DNA of 64,000 bases from Paraburkholderia gardini (GCF_907164575.1 NZ_CAJQYY010000001.1:186001-250000); one strand, 5' to 3'; counted from the first letter of the stretch, positions 46,285 through 55,599 are shown. The notes: a model not told the origin generated them from the letters alone. Program-made: numbers and translations.

Positions 46285-46812
46285 TTATTGCAGATTGCCC
46301 CAGCGATCGACGGCCGGTTCGGCCAGCGCCCACTTCCAGCCCTTGTCCTGACCTTGCTGGCACGCGCTGCCGGTGTACCAGGCTTCGTGTGCGCCGGGAT
46401 CGTCGCCGTCCTGCACGGAGAACACGAAGTCCTTGCAGCTCGCGAGCGCCGACGTGAACGCACGCGTCACGCGAACGTGGCCGTGGCCGTTTTCGACGGG
46501 CATCGCGTGCTTGACGCTCCACGAGCGCGTCTCGCCGATGGCCAATGTGCCCGCGAGTGCCGCGATCAGGTTCTGCTGGTCCGTATGCATGTCGCGCATG
46601 TAGTTTTTGACGACCTCGTCGGTCGCGGCCTGCACCGCGATGCCGACGCCGATCCCGACTGCCGGGTTTACCGTGACGATACCGGTGGCGACGCCCGCCG
46701 CCGCACCGCTCGCGGCGCCGACCGATGCCGACGAACAGCCGCCCGTCAACACGCTGGCGCCCGCACAGACGGCGGCCGCCAGCGCGAGCCGTACGCTTGC
46801 GGCCGCGCTCAT
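46285..46812 (-). CDS. Uncharacterised lipoprotein, paralog A of a tandem pair
   Basis: A 175-residue predicted lipoprotein: signal peptide with lipobox LTGGC (near residue 26), then an Ala/Gly-rich segment ('AASGAAAGVATGIVTVNPAVG') that could insert in or lie on a membrane. The C-terminal half is clearly homologous to the neighbouring gene product: 'SWSVKHAMPVENGHGHVRVTR', 'CKDFVFSVQDG' and the terminal 'KWALAEPAVDRWGNLQ'. I do not recognise a named family. The start at 46812 overlaps the upstream stop (ATGA), so the pair is coupled. An earlier in-frame start would lie within the upstream gene. Confidence 0.82.
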   Translation of the reverse strand: MSAAASVRLALAAAVCAGASVLTGGCSSASVGAASGAAAGVATGIVTVNPAVGIGVGIAVQAATDEVVKNYMRDMHTDQQNLIAALAGTLAIGETRSWSVKHAMPVENGHGHVRVTRAFTSALASCKDFVFSVQDGDDPGAHEAWYTGSACQQGQDKGWKWALAEPAVDRWGNLQ

Positions 46813-47378
46813 TGCAGCGCGCCCCAGCGTTCGGTGGCCGGTTCCGCCGACGCCCATTTCCACGCGGCGCCGTCACGGCAGATCGATGCGACGAAAAACC
46901 CCGTGCTGGCCGGCACGTTCTGCGTGGCGGCCTTGTCGACGGAGAAGACGATTTCCTTGCAGTCGAGCGCGCCGGTGCTGATCGTGCGGCTGACGGTGAC
47001 GCGGCCGTGCTCGTCCTCTTCGATCGGCACCGAATGCGTGACACTCCACGGCGCGACGGCGCCGACGTCGAGCGGGCCGGCCGCCTGCGCGATGTGGTCC
47101 TGCGTATCGCGATGAACGACGCGCTGCGAGTACTGCACGCCGGCACGCGCCGCGGCGACGGCGCCAAGGCCGATGCCGGTCGCGACGGCTGCATTGCTGG
47201 TGATACTGGAAGCGATGGCGGCGCCGGCGACACCGGCACCGGCGGTCGCGCCTTCTGAATAGAGCGAGTTGCATCCGCTCAAGCTCACTGTCGCGACGAT
47301 GGCGAGCGTCGCTAGCGCGGAGAGCGTCGAAAAACGCTTCCGCTGGGCGTCATGAGCCCGATGCATCCTGATCGTCAT
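46809..47378 (-). CDS. Uncharacterised lipoprotein, paralog B of a tandem pair
   Basis: A 189-residue predicted lipoprotein. The signal peptide has a long basic n-region and ends in lipobox 'SLSGC' (near residue 36). An Ala/Gly-rich segment follows ('GATAGAGVAGAAIASSI'). The C-terminal half matches the downstream paralog: 'PWSVTHSVPIEEDEHGRVTVSR', 'CKEIVFSVDKA', 'WKWASAEPATERWGALQ'. Conserved cysteines in both copies suggest a disulfide. The start could be 47378 or the ATG at 47366; 47378 was chosen for AGGGA directly upstream. Function is unknown; an envelope role is likely. Confidence 0.8.
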   Translation of the reverse strand: MTIRMHRAHDAQRKRFSTLSALATLAIVATVSLSGCNSLYSEGATAGAGVAGAAIASSITSNAAVATGIGLGAVAAARAGVQYSQRVVHRDTQDHIAQAAGPLDVGAVAPWSVTHSVPIEEDEHGRVTVSRTISTGALDCKEIVFSVDKAATQNVPASTGFFVASICRDGAAWKWASAEPATERWGALQ

Positions 47379-47607
47379 TCCCTGTCTTGCTCCTGCTTGC
47401 GACGTCTGCCGGTATGCCACGCGCTTCGCGCAGCAACAGCCAGACGACGCGTTATTTACGTCTTTTCTTGCCGCAGCATTTTGCAGGATGCGTTTTGTAA
47501 ATGGCAGGAGAAAAGTGCAAGCAATTGCAAATCCTGATGCACGTCAACGAAGTTTCTGAAAAGACGAACATCCGGCTCACGATGGCCGGACCACGGCGAA
47601 TCACGGC

Positions 47608-48663
47608 TTACTCGTTTTCCTCTTCGACGCCGTTTTCGCTGCCGTACGTACCGAGCCGGTTGTACAGCGTCTTCAGGCTCACGCCGAGCGCCTTCGCGGC
47701 ACGACGCTTGTCGCCGCCACAGTACTTGAGCGTGCCGAGAATGATCTGCTTTTGCGCGTCCGCGAGCGGCGTGCCGATCCACACGCTCATCGCATCGCCT
47801 TGCGTCACGGGTTTCCTGACGCGCGACGCAAGATGCGGATGCGGCAGCTCGACCGTTTTTTCCGCGAGGATGAACGCCCGGTACACCGCGTTTTTCAGTT
47901 CGCGCACGTTGCCCGGCCACGACCATGTCCGCAGCGTTTCGATGGCGCGCTTGCTGAACGTCTTGCCCGTGCCTTCCTGCTGGTTCATCGACGCGAGAAA
48001 GTAATGCGCGAGCAGTTCGCGATCGTTCTCGCGCTCGCGCAGCGGCGGTGCGCGCAGCGGAAACACGGCGAGGCGATACATCAGGTCCTCGCGCAGCCCG
48101 TTCTCCTTCATCGCGACCACCGGATCGCGGTTGGTCGCGGCGATCACACGCACGTCGGCACGAATCAGCTCGCTTCCGCCCACTCGAAAGAACGTGCCGG
48201 TCTCGAGCGCGCGCAACAGTTTCACCTGACGCACCGGCGCCATCTCGGTGATTTCGTCGAGGAACAGCGTGCCGCCGTTCGCATGCTCGAAGTAACCGAT
48301 GCGTCCCTGCACCGCGCCCGTGAAGCTGCCTTTCTCGTGGCCGAAGAGTTCGGCTTCGATCAGCTCGTCGGGAATCGCGCCGCAGTTCACGGCGATGAAC
48401 GGCGCATCGCGGCGTGCGCTCTGGTCGTGAATCGTGCGGGCGACCAGTTCCTTGCCGGTGCCGGATTCACCGATGATCAACGCGGTTGCGTCGGTTGCCG
48501 CGACGCGTTCAATCTGCTCATACAGTTCGAGCATCACGGGCGACGAGCCGTACAGCAGGCCATAGGACCTGAGACCGGCCACCTCGCCGGGGATGCGTTG
48601 CTTCGTCTGCGCCGGACCGCCGCCCGGGGCGACAGTGGGCGAGTCCAGATCGATTGACGCCAT
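47608..48663 (-). CDS. Sigma-54-dependent transcriptional activator lacking a receiver domain
   Basis: A 351-residue enhancer-binding protein. A short N-terminal segment (~45 residues) precedes the AAA+ domain. The AAA+ domain has Walker A 'GESGTGKE' (near 71-78), the sigma-54 contact loop at residues 112-117 as GSFTGA (Ser for the common Ala), Walker B '[12 protein letters not shown]' and '[20 protein letters not shown]'. A Fis-type HTH ends the protein ('[20 protein letters not shown]'). With no receiver or sensor domain it may be constitutively active or controlled by partners (PspF-like). The ATG at 48663 was chosen; its ribosome site is weak. A related activator with a receiver domain lies at 50.3 kb. 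Confidence 0.92.
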   Translation of the reverse strand: MASIDLDSPTVAPGGGPAQTKQRIPGEVAGLRSYGLLYGSSPVMLELYEQIERVAATDATALIIGESGTGKELVARTIHDQSARRDAPFIAVNCGAIPDELIEAELFGHEKGSFTGAVQGRIGYFEHANGGTLFLDEITEMAPVRQVKLLRALETGTFFRVGGSELIRADVRVIAATNRDPVVAMKENGLREDLMYRLAVFPLRAPPLRERENDRELLAHYFLASMNQQEGTGKTFSKRAIETLRTWSWPGNVRELKNAVYRAFILAEKTVELPHPHLASRVRKPVTQGDAMSVWIGTPLADAQKQIILGTLKYCGGDKRRAAKALGVSLKTLYNRLGTYGSENGVEEENE

Positions 48664-49130
48664 AAACAGGATGTCCCGCAAAAATGTTCTTCGTTGTAGC
48701 GACGCCTGCCCGCACGATCCGCGAACCGCGCCAGTTCAATATCTCGTAAATGCGATTTAACCACTCGCGCGCCTTGCACCGCAATGCGCGCGACCGCATG
48801 AGGACGATCAAACGGCTGTTTGCGCCCGTCAAATGGCGACGCGATCGATAAACGGTACTAACGACATATTTGTCATGAGCGATCGGCAATATCGACCGGA
48901 ACATGGGGTTGCGAAAACGCGGGGTGGATGGGCTGGAACTCGTCCGCGGGAAATCGATCGACTTAAGAGAGCCGGCAAAAGGCAGGGCGGGCGCGCGGAT
49001 TGCGAGTAGCCTCAACTGCATGGCGTCGGCGCCGCCTTGAGGTCGAGGGCACGACAACACGATTTGCGGACGCGGCGAATTCCCGCGGTTTTCCCGCGCG
49101 GTTATCCGGACAACGAGGAGCGTTTTGATC
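48664..49130. other. Divergent intergenic region between the sigma-54 activator and the DUF883 gene
   Basis: About 470 bp with no gene that I can support. It must contain both divergent promoters. I searched by eye for a sigma-54 promoter (TGGCAC-N5-TTGC) and found none convincing. Confidence 0.5.
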
Positions 49131-49448
49131 ATGAGCGACACCACGATGCAGCTTGCGCTTGGCAGGCAAAAAATTGTCGAGGACCTGCGGGTGCTGGTGA
49201 CAGATTCCGAAGAAATGCTGCGACTGGCGACGGCCATGTCGGGCGAGGGTGTCGACGCGCTGCGTGAACGGTTGCGCACGCATGTCGATTCGCTGCAGCT
49301 TGCGCTGGGCGACGCGCAGTCGGTTGCAAAGCAGCGCTATCGCGTGGCCGCCGACAACGCCGATCGCTACGTTCGCGACAATCCGTGGGAGGCGGTCGGC
49401 ATCGGCGCGGGCATTGGTTTTTTGCTGGGCGTTCTGGCGGCGCGTTGA
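49131..49448 (+). CDS. DUF883 family membrane protein (ElaB/YqjD-like)
   Basis: A 105-residue protein with a long helical N-terminal part, probably coiled-coil ('ERLRTHVDSLQLALGDAQSV'). It ends in the DUF883 motif 'YVRDNPWEAVGIGAGIGFLLGVLAAR', whose last 20 residues form a Gly-rich C-terminal transmembrane tail. E. coli ElaB/YqjD are stationary-phase inner-membrane proteins that can bind ribosomes. GAGGAG lies upstream of the chosen ATG; a TTG two codons earlier is less likely. It is adjacent to another small membrane protein and to sigma-54 regulators. Confidence 0.9.
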   Translation: MSDTTMQLALGRQKIVEDLRVLVTDSEEMLRLATAMSGEGVDALRERLRTHVDSLQLALGDAQSVAKQRYRVAADNADRYVRDNPWEAVGIGAGIGFLLGVLAAR

Positions 49449-49591
49449 TTTGAACGACGGCGATCGGGTGGCGCGTTGCACATGATCCGCCTGCTTCGCG
49501 CCATGCGGCCCGGCTGGCAGATCACGCCGGTGTTTGCGCAGGCGTTCGCTTCGATCTGATTTTCCGGATTTGCGATGAAGAGGAGTTCGAC

Positions 49592-49891
49592 ATGGCACGA
49601 CCCAGAATAGGTATTTTCGGCACGTTGGTGGCAGCCGGCGGGATTCTCGCGTGGCGCTGGTCGCAACAGCGACGCCGCGCCGCGCAGGTTCCCTTGAGCC
49701 GCGATCTGAGCCGCTGGGAAGGGGAAGGCGGTAGCATCGCCACACCCGCGCAACCCGCAGCCGCCACGGCGAATACCGCCGGCAACGGCGGCGCTGCAAA
49801 CGGCATGCAGAGCGGTGCCGCGAACGGCGCGACGAACGGTACAGGGCATCCGGCGGGTGCAGGCGAGCCCTGGCCTTTTCCGCATGGCTGA
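49592..49891 (+). CDS. Small membrane-anchored hypothetical protein
   Basis: A 99-residue protein. A single N-terminal hydrophobic segment ('IGIFGTLVAAGGILAW', about 6-21) is followed by a basic stop (RWSQQRRR). A low-complexity Ala/Gly/Asn-rich tail (from about 50) then ends 'GEPWPFPHG'. Topology is probably N-out or N-in single-span. I do not recognise a family. The start has GAAGAGGAG at good spacing, which supports a real gene. It lies 143 bp after the DUF883 gene and may share its control. Confidence 0.7.
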   Translation: MARPRIGIFGTLVAAGGILAWRWSQQRRRAAQVPLSRDLSRWEGEGGSIATPAQPAAATANTAGNGGAANGMQSGAANGATNGTGHPAGAGEPWPFPHG

Positions 49892-50328
49892 GCGGTGATT
49901 TCCGGTTGAACGCCGCGAGACGATTAGCGGGTCTTGCGGCGCTCTGGCATGAGGCACGCGTCGTGCGGGGTTGGCCAGATAGCCGGGCTGGCTTCTCCGC
50001 GCTTTCTCGCCATAAGATAGAGGCGTGTGGCCGAAGTAAAGCCGTACAATAGACAAATCCACAACAATGAGGCGTTCAGGCTGGCTCGCATCCGCCGATT
50101 GTTGCTCAGACGCACCTGGTCTTCGTCCCGATTCGATCATCGATCCGGATTGTTGCTCGCTCTGATCGAACCCGGGTCGCGACGCCAGATCTCGAATCCT
50201 GGCCGGAAACCAGCGCACACCCGTCGTGCGGTTCGTGCAACGCGCGACGCGTCGGGCATGCTGCCACCGGCGGATTTCACGCGTCTGACGATGCGAACAT
50301 CCAGCGCTTCCCACGCTTGCGAGACGCA
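49892..50328. other. Intergenic region upstream of the sigma-54 response regulator
   Basis: About 440 bp with no gene that I can support. A locally AT-richer stretch at about 50010-50070 is the likeliest promoter region for the downstream regulator. Confidence 0.45.
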
Positions 50329-51735
50329 ATGCCACACGTATTGATTGTCGACGACGATCCAGGTACCCGCGAGGCGCTCGCTACCATCATCGCGGAAGAC
50401 GGTTTGACTACGGTCACGGCCGGCGATCTGCGTGAAGCGCGCATCCAGCTCGTCCGGCAAACGCCGGACGTGATTTTCACCGACCTCAAACTGCCTGACG
50501 GCAGTGGCGTCGAGCTCTTCGAGGATCTCGATCCGCAGTCGGGCGTCGAGGTCATCGTCATTACGGGGCACGCGACAGTCGAATCGGCCGTGAACGCGCT
50601 GAAAATGGGCGCGACCGACTATCTGGTCAAACCGATCAACATGCAGCGCGTGAAGGCGATTCTGAGCCGCCTGCCGCGCGCCGGCGATCTGAAAGCCGAA
50701 ATCGGCAACCTGCGCGGCGAACTGCGACGCATGGGCCGCTTCGGTCTGATGCTCGGCAATTCGCCTGCGATGCAGGAGGTTTACGACCAGATCAGCCGGG
50801 TCGCGCCGACGGCTGCGTCGGTGATGCTGGTCGGCGAATCGGGCACGGGCAAGGAAGTCGCCGCACAGACCGTGCACCAGTTGAGTTTGCGTCGCAAGCA
50901 CGCGTTTCTCGCGGTGAACTGCGGTGCCATCTCGCCGAACCTGATCGAATCCGAAATGTTCGGTCATGAGCGCGGCTCGTTCACGGGCGCCGACCGTCAG
51001 CACAAGGGCTATTTCGAGCGCGCGAACGGCGGCACGCTGTTCCTCGACGAGATCACCGAAATGCCGGTCGAGTTGCAGGTGAAACTGCTGCGCGTGCTGG
51101 AAACCGGCATGTTCATGCGTGTCGGCACAACGAGAGAGATCGAAACCGACGTGCGCCTGATCGCCGCGACGAATCGCGATCCGGAGCAGGCCGTGCTCGA
51201 AGGCAAGCTGCGCCTCGACCTGTATCACCGGTTGAACGTGTTTCCGATCGGCCTGCCGCCATTGCGCGAGCGTGGCAAGGATGTCGACCTGCTCGCGCAG
51301 GCCTTCCTCGATGAACTGAACGAACGTCACAGCACGAAAAAGCACTTCCCGCAGGCGGTGAAGGACATGTTGATGTCGTATCCGTGGCCCGGCAACGTAC
51401 GCGAATTGAAGAACTATGTGCAGCGCGCGCACATCATGTCCGGCGCGGAATCCGACAGCACGGCGACAGTGCCGCTGCAGATCTCGCTGTCGAAGCCGGC
51501 AGCGGGCACGGCGGTGACGATACCGTTCGGCACCTCGCTTGCCGAAGCCGACCGTCAGCTGATTCTCGCGACGCTTGAACAATGCGGCGGCGTGAAAACG
51601 CGCGCGGCGGAGATTCTCGGCATCAGCCTGAAGACGCTGTACAACCGCCTCGTCGAATACGGTAACGACGCGAGCCGTCTCGCCGAAGGCGAAGCGGACG
51701 ACGAGTCCCGCGCACTGGGCGATGCGAATGCCTGA
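50329..51735 (+). CDS. Sigma-54-dependent response regulator (NtrC-like), orphan
   Basis: A 468-residue enhancer-binding protein. The N-terminal receiver (1-120) has the acidic pair 'VDDDPGTREAL', phospho-acceptor Asp52 ('FTDLKLPDG') and Lys in 'YLVKPIN'. The AAA+ domain has Walker A 'GESGTGKE' near 169 and the sigma-54 contact loop GSFTGA at 216-221. '[12 protein letters not shown]' and 'RLNVFPIGLPPLRERG' follow. The Fis-type HTH is '[20 protein letters not shown]'. No histidine kinase gene is adjacent, so its phosphodonor is encoded elsewhere. Its central and C-terminal parts closely resemble the receiver-less activator 1.7 kb away. Two small genes and otsA follow and are candidate targets. 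Confidence 0.93.
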   Translation: MPHVLIVDDDPGTREALATIIAEDGLTTVTAGDLREARIQLVRQTPDVIFTDLKLPDGSGVELFEDLDPQSGVEVIVITGHATVESAVNALKMGATDYLVKPINMQRVKAILSRLPRAGDLKAEIGNLRGELRRMGRFGLMLGNSPAMQEVYDQISRVAPTAASVMLVGESGTGKEVAAQTVHQLSLRRKHAFLAVNCGAISPNLIESEMFGHERGSFTGADRQHKGYFERANGGTLFLDEITEMPVELQVKLLRVLETGMFMRVGTTREIETDVRLIAATNRDPEQAVLEGKLRLDLYHRLNVFPIGLPPLRERGKDVDLLAQAFLDELNERHSTKKHFPQAVKDMLMSYPWPGNVRELKNYVQRAHIMSGAESDSTATVPLQISLSKPAAGTAVTIPFGTSLAEADRQLILATLEQCGGVKTRAAEILGISLKTLYNRLVEYGNDASRLAEGEADDESRALGDANA

Positions 51736-51894
51736 ACGCACAGCGCTGGTGTAGCGCTGGTGCGTGCGCGGAGAACTGAAACGGGCCGTCTTGCACAATG
51801 GCGCTCCGTTTTGCATTGAGCGATGAGGGGACGTGGACCGCGGACGGCACATCGCTTGCTGATGAAAGTGTACGACTCGAACGAGGAGACTTTC

Positions 51895-52107
51895 ATGCCT
51901 GAACGCTGCGCCGCTCTATCCATGCTGTATGCCACACCGGATCCCGCGATGATCGCGCATCGACCCGAGCCCGTCGAGCCGCCGTCGACACCCGAGGAGC
52001 CGGACACCGTCCCCGATCCGACGCGCGAACCGACGATTCCCGACACGCCGCCGATCGGCGACCCGCCGCCAGCGCCGAACGAAGCGCCGCACGTCAACGT
52101 GCATTAA
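51895..52107 (+). CDS. Small proline-rich hypothetical protein
   Basis: A 70-residue protein dominated by Pro, Glu, Asp and Thr ('EPVEPPSTPEEPDTVPDPTR', 'IPDTPPIGDPPPAPNEAP'). It has no signal peptide or membrane segment and is probably disordered. The start is chosen by GAGGAG at 7 nt; an in-frame ATG at 51862 is the alternative. Family unknown. It sits between a sigma-54 response regulator and otsA with two other small genes. Confidence 0.55.
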   Translation: MPERCAALSMLYATPDPAMIAHRPEPVEPPSTPEEPDTVPDPTREPTIPDTPPIGDPPPAPNEAPHVNVH

Positions 52108-52163
52108 CACCTGTGGTATCGCGTGCCCCGCCGGCTCGACTCGCAGGGCAGGCGCATTTAGGT

Positions 52164-52204
52164 ACTTGTTACAAGTCGGCCTGAGTTTTTACCGGCAATT
52201 TGCC
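52164..52204. promoter_or_regulatory. Two close palindromes upstream of a small gene
   Basis: ACTTGT-T-ACAAGT (52164-52176) and GGCAA-T-TTGCC (52194-52204) lie about 66-105 bp upstream of the 52270 start. Each is a perfect inverted repeat with a one-base centre. They may be operator half-sites or part of a promoter; no regulator is identified. Confidence 0.35.
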
Positions 52205-52269
52205 ACGCCGGGCTCTAGACTAGGGTGATGCCACCGTTCGTGTGGCGGCCTTCCAGTGGAGGCATCGAG

Positions 52270-52494
52270 ATGAGACATCCCGCCTTGCGGCGCTCCGCGC
52301 GCCATTCGAAGCGCGACGCACGTCCTGCCAACGCCGCCGGTAGCGGCACGGGTGAGTCGCCCACAGGCCCCGATCCGGCCACGCAGAATCGCCCCGCGCC
52401 TCCCACGCCGCTGGACGGCGACCACAATCAGGGCGGCGTGCGTCCGGAAGGGCTCGACTATCAGCGCGACCTCGGTTCCGAACAGGACGCCTGA
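52270..52494 (+). CDS. Small disordered hypothetical protein
   Basis: A 74-residue hydrophilic protein. A basic N-terminal part (RHPALRRSARHSKRDARP) is followed by a Gly/Pro/Asp-rich acidic tail ('GPDPATQNRPAPPTPLDGDH'). It is likely unfolded, with no membrane segment. GGAGG lies 8 nt before the ATG. Family unknown. It lies 250 bp upstream of otsA and downstream of two palindromes. Confidence 0.5.
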   Translation: MRHPALRRSARHSKRDARPANAAGSGTGESPTGPDPATQNRPAPPTPLDGDHNQGGVRPEGLDYQRDLGSEQDA

Positions 52495-52743
52495 GCGCGG
52501 CTCGACTGAAATCCCGACATGCACTGCGTGGCGAATGTGCCCGCGCAACGCAGGCGGCAACGTCAAGAAGCCCGGAAGACGAAAAAATTTCTGTGCGATG
52601 TGAATTGCACCGCATGCTTTTACTCGTTCATTGCATTTTCATAAATTTTTCTTCCAGTTTTGCGAAACCGGGCATATGACTTGCATGCACCGTGAAAGGT
52701 GAATCCCCCGCATGCAATGCATAACTGAATGAGGTGGAGCTGA

Positions 52744-54168
52744 ATGAGCAGATTGATCGTGGTATCGAATCGTGTCGCGCCGACCCAGGAGGGCCGTCCG
52801 GCCGCTGGCGGGCTTGCGATCGGCGTGCTCGACGCGCTGAAGGAAACCGGTGGTGTGTGGTTCGGCTGGAGTGGCGAGACCGTCAGTGAACCGTCGGCGC
52901 CCGTCATCGAAAAGCAGGGCAACGTGACGTACGCCACTGTCGGTCTCACGAAGCGCGACTACGACCAGTATTACCGTGGTTTCTCGAACGCCACGTTGTG
53001 GCCGACCTTCCACTATCGCAACGACCTGTCGCGCTACGACCGGCAGGAATACTCGGGTTATCTGCGCGTCAACGTGACGCTTGCGAAGCAGTTGAAGGCA
53101 CTGCTCAGGCCCGACGACATCATCTGGGTGCATGACTACCATCTGCTGCCGTTCGCGCGGTGCCTGCGCGATCTCGGCGTGAAGAATCCGGTGGGCTTCT
53201 TCCTGCACATTCCGTTTCCGGTGCCCGAGGTGCTGCGCACCGTGCCGCCGCACGAAGAACTCGTGAAGTGCATGTGCAGTTACGACGTCGTCGGCTTCCA
53301 GACCGATGCGGATCGCCAGTCGTTCGTCGATTACATCGAGCGCGGGCAGCATGGCACGTCGAGCGAAGACGGCATGGTGCATGCGTACGACCGCTTCCTG
53401 AAAGTCGGCGCCTATCCGATCGGCATCTATCCGGATGCGATTGCGAAGGCCGCCGAGCAGTTCACCGATCGCAAGCCGGTTCGCAGCCTGCGTGATGGTA
53501 TGCGCGGACGCAAGCTGATCATGAGCGTCGACCGGCTCGATTATTCGAAGGGGCTTGTCGAGCGTTTCCAGGCGTTCGAGCGTCTGTTGCTGAACGCGCC
53601 GGGCTGGCATGGCCGCGTGTCGCTCGTGCAGATCGCGCCGCCGACGCGCTCCGACGTATCGACCTATCAGCGCATCCGTCAGACGCTGGAAGGCGAAGCG
53701 GGGCGCATCAACGGCCGTTTTGCGCAGCTCGACTGGACGCCGATCCAGTACCTGAACCGCAAGTACGAACGCAATCTGCTGATGGCGCTATTCCGTCAGT
53801 CGCAGGTCGGTTACGTGACGCCGCTGCGCGACGGGATGAACCTCGTCGCGAAGGAATACGTCGCTTCGCAGGATCCGGCCGACCCGGGCGTGCTCGTGCT
53901 GTCGCAATTCGCCGGTGCCGCCGGGCAGTTGCCGGGCGCGCTGGTCGTCAATCCGTTCGATCTGTCGCAGATGGCCGAAGCGCTGGAGCGCGCACTGTCG
54001 ATGCCGCTCGCGGAACGTCAGGCGCGTCACGCGGACATGATGGCGCCGCTGCGCGAGAACAATCTTTCCGTGTGGCGGGATAACTTTCTCGCCGATTTGC
54101 GCAGCGTGGCGACGGCTTCGTCGATGACCGCGAAGGCGGTAAAGCTCGCGCACGCGCCGGCGAACTAG
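52744..54168 (+). CDS. otsA: Alpha,alpha-trehalose-phosphate synthase (UDP-forming)
   Basis: Makes trehalose-6-phosphate from UDP-glucose and glucose-6-phosphate (EC 2.4.1.15), an osmotic and desiccation protectant route. It is 474 residues, GT20 family. Landmarks are 'VSNRVAPTQEGRPAAGGLA' near the N-terminus, 'WVHDYHLLPFA', 'GFFLHIPFPVPEVLR', 'SVDRLDYSKGLVERF' and the nucleotide-binding 'TPLRDGMNLVAKEYVA'. GAGGTGG precedes the start, after an AT-rich stretch (52615-52700) likely to hold the promoter. The phosphatase gene otsB is not adjacent. Confidence 0.96.
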   Translation: MSRLIVVSNRVAPTQEGRPAAGGLAIGVLDALKETGGVWFGWSGETVSEPSAPVIEKQGNVTYATVGLTKRDYDQYYRGFSNATLWPTFHYRNDLSRYDRQEYSGYLRVNVTLAKQLKALLRPDDIIWVHDYHLLPFARCLRDLGVKNPVGFFLHIPFPVPEVLRTVPPHEELVKCMCSYDVVGFQTDADRQSFVDYIERGQHGTSSEDGMVHAYDRFLKVGAYPIGIYPDAIAKAAEQFTDRKPVRSLRDGMRGRKLIMSVDRLDYSKGLVERFQAFERLLLNAPGWHGRVSLVQIAPPTRSDVSTYQRIRQTLEGEAGRINGRFAQLDWTPIQYLNRKYERNLLMALFRQSQVGYVTPLRDGMNLVAKEYVASQDPADPGVLVLSQFAGAAGQLPGALVVNPFDLSQMAEALERALSMPLAERQARHADMMAPLRENNLSVWRDNFLADLRSVATASSMTAKAVKLAHAPAN

Positions 54169-54231
54169 AAGCTCGAAGCCCGGCGTCCGGCCCGAAAGAA
54201 AAGCGAGGATTGATCTGCGCAGCGGCAGCAA

Positions 54232-55599
54232 TCAGGTCGAAGCGGTTGCTCCGCGCTGCACGACCCGCAACATGCTGACCGCCGCCGCGACGATCGCAAA
54301 GGTCGCCGCGACGTAGAGCGCGATCGTCGGTCCGCGTTGCGGCGCCACGCCGAAGATCAGCGCCACGAGCGCCGCGCCGAGCGTTTGCCCGGTCAGGCGC
54401 GCCGTGCCGAGCATGCCGCTTGCGCCGCCGCTGCGCGAGCGCGGCGCGGACGACAGCATCGCGCGGTTGTTCGGCGACTGGAAGAGCCCGAAGCCCGCGC
54501 CGCACACGGTCATGCGCCACGCGATGGCGAGCGGTTCCGGATGCGCGTCGAGCGTGGCGAGCAGCAATAGTCCGCAGGTCATCGTGATGAGCCCGATGCC
54601 GCCCAGAATGCCCGCCGAATAGCGATCCGAGAGCACGCCTGCAAGCGGCGCCGCGAAGACGATGATGAGCGGCCACGGCGTCATCAGCAGACCGGTCTGC
54701 ACCTGCGTGAGCCCGAACGTGTCCTGCATCAGAAACGGCAGCGAGACGAACGCCAGCATCTGCGCGGCGAACGAACAGATCGACGTGCCGATCGACAGCG
54801 CGAAGATCGGGATTTTCAGCAGATCGACGGGCAGGAGCGGCGCGGGCCGATCGAGCTGCCGCCGCACGAAGAAGTAGCCGATCACCACGGCCGCGACGAG
54901 TTCCGCCAGCACATAGCCGCGATGCTCACCGTGACCCAGGCCGTCGATGGCGAAGATCAGCAGGCCGAACACGAACGCGTTCATCACCGCGCTCAGGAAA
55001 TCGTAGGGCGCGTTGTGCGGCGTGTTGCGCGGCAGCGCCTTCAGCCCGCCGGCGAACGCCGCGATGCCGATCGGCACGTTGATCGCGAACAGCCATGGCC
55101 ATGTAGCGACGGAGAGCACCGCGGAAGCGACCGTCGGCCCGACCGCCGACGACACCGCGACCACCATCGCGTTGATCGAGATGCCGCGCCCGAGATGTTC
55201 GGGCGGATAGATCATGCGTATGAGCGCGGTGTTGACGCTCATGATGCCGGCCGCGCCGAAGCCCTGGATCACGCGGGCGAAGGCGAGCGCCGGCAGCGAG
55301 GTGGCGAGCGCGCAGCCGAGCGACGAGACCGTGAAGAGCGCGAGGCCCGCCATATACACGCGCCGGTAACCGATGCGATCGCCAAGCGAGGCAAGCGGCA
55401 GCAGCGAGATGGTGATGGCGAGCTGATACGCGTTGATGACCCAGATCGAGCCAGCGGCGCTTGCATGCAGATGTCGCGCGATCGTCGGAAGCGCGACGTT
55501 GGCGATGGCGCTGTCGAGCACGGAAAGGGTGAGGCCGAGCGCCACGACGAGGATTGCGCTGTAACGTTGCGGAAGAGGCAGACCTTGTTCTGGATTCAT
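54232..55599 (-). CDS. MFS multidrug-type exporter (EmrB/QacA, DHA2 family)
   Basis: A 455-residue inner-membrane transporter, probably 14 transmembrane helices. The N-terminal helix carries 'GLTLSVLDSAIANVALPTIA', the DHA2 signature, and motif A appears as 'LASLGDRIGYRRVYMAG'. Motif C-like 'FGAAGIMSVNTALIR' and 'SAVGPTVASAVLS' follow. Drug or metabolite export is likely; the substrate is unknown. The ATG at 55599 was preferred to the GTG two codons earlier. It converges on otsA. Confidence 0.92.
   Translation of the reverse strand: MNPEQGLPLPQRYSAILVVALGLTLSVLDSAIANVALPTIARHLHASAAGSIWVINAYQLAITISLLPLASLGDRIGYRRVYMAGLALFTVSSLGCALATSLPALAFARVIQGFGAAGIMSVNTALIRMIYPPEHLGRGISINAMVVAVSSAVGPTVASAVLSVATWPWLFAINVPIGIAAFAGGLKALPRNTPHNAPYDFLSAVMNAFVFGLLIFAIDGLGHGEHRGYVLAELVAAVVIGYFFVRRQLDRPAPLLPVDLLKIPIFALSIGTSICSFAAQMLAFVSLPFLMQDTFGLTQVQTGLLMTPWPLIIVFAAPLAGVLSDRYSAGILGGIGLITMTCGLLLLATLDAHPEPLAIAWRMTVCGAGFGLFQSPNNRAMLSSAPRSRSGGASGMLGTARLTGQTLGAALVALIFGVAPQRGPTIALYVAATFAIVAAAVSMLRVVQRGATAST

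Noticed and set aside
49585..49610. Sigma-54 promoter at a TGGCACGACC string
   Set aside because: The -12 element TTGC is missing at the correct spacing and the string includes the start codon of a gene.
51742..51762. Tandem AGCGCTGGTG repeat after the sigma-54 regulator
   Set aside because: Only two short copies occur, with no sign of an iteron array or operator function.
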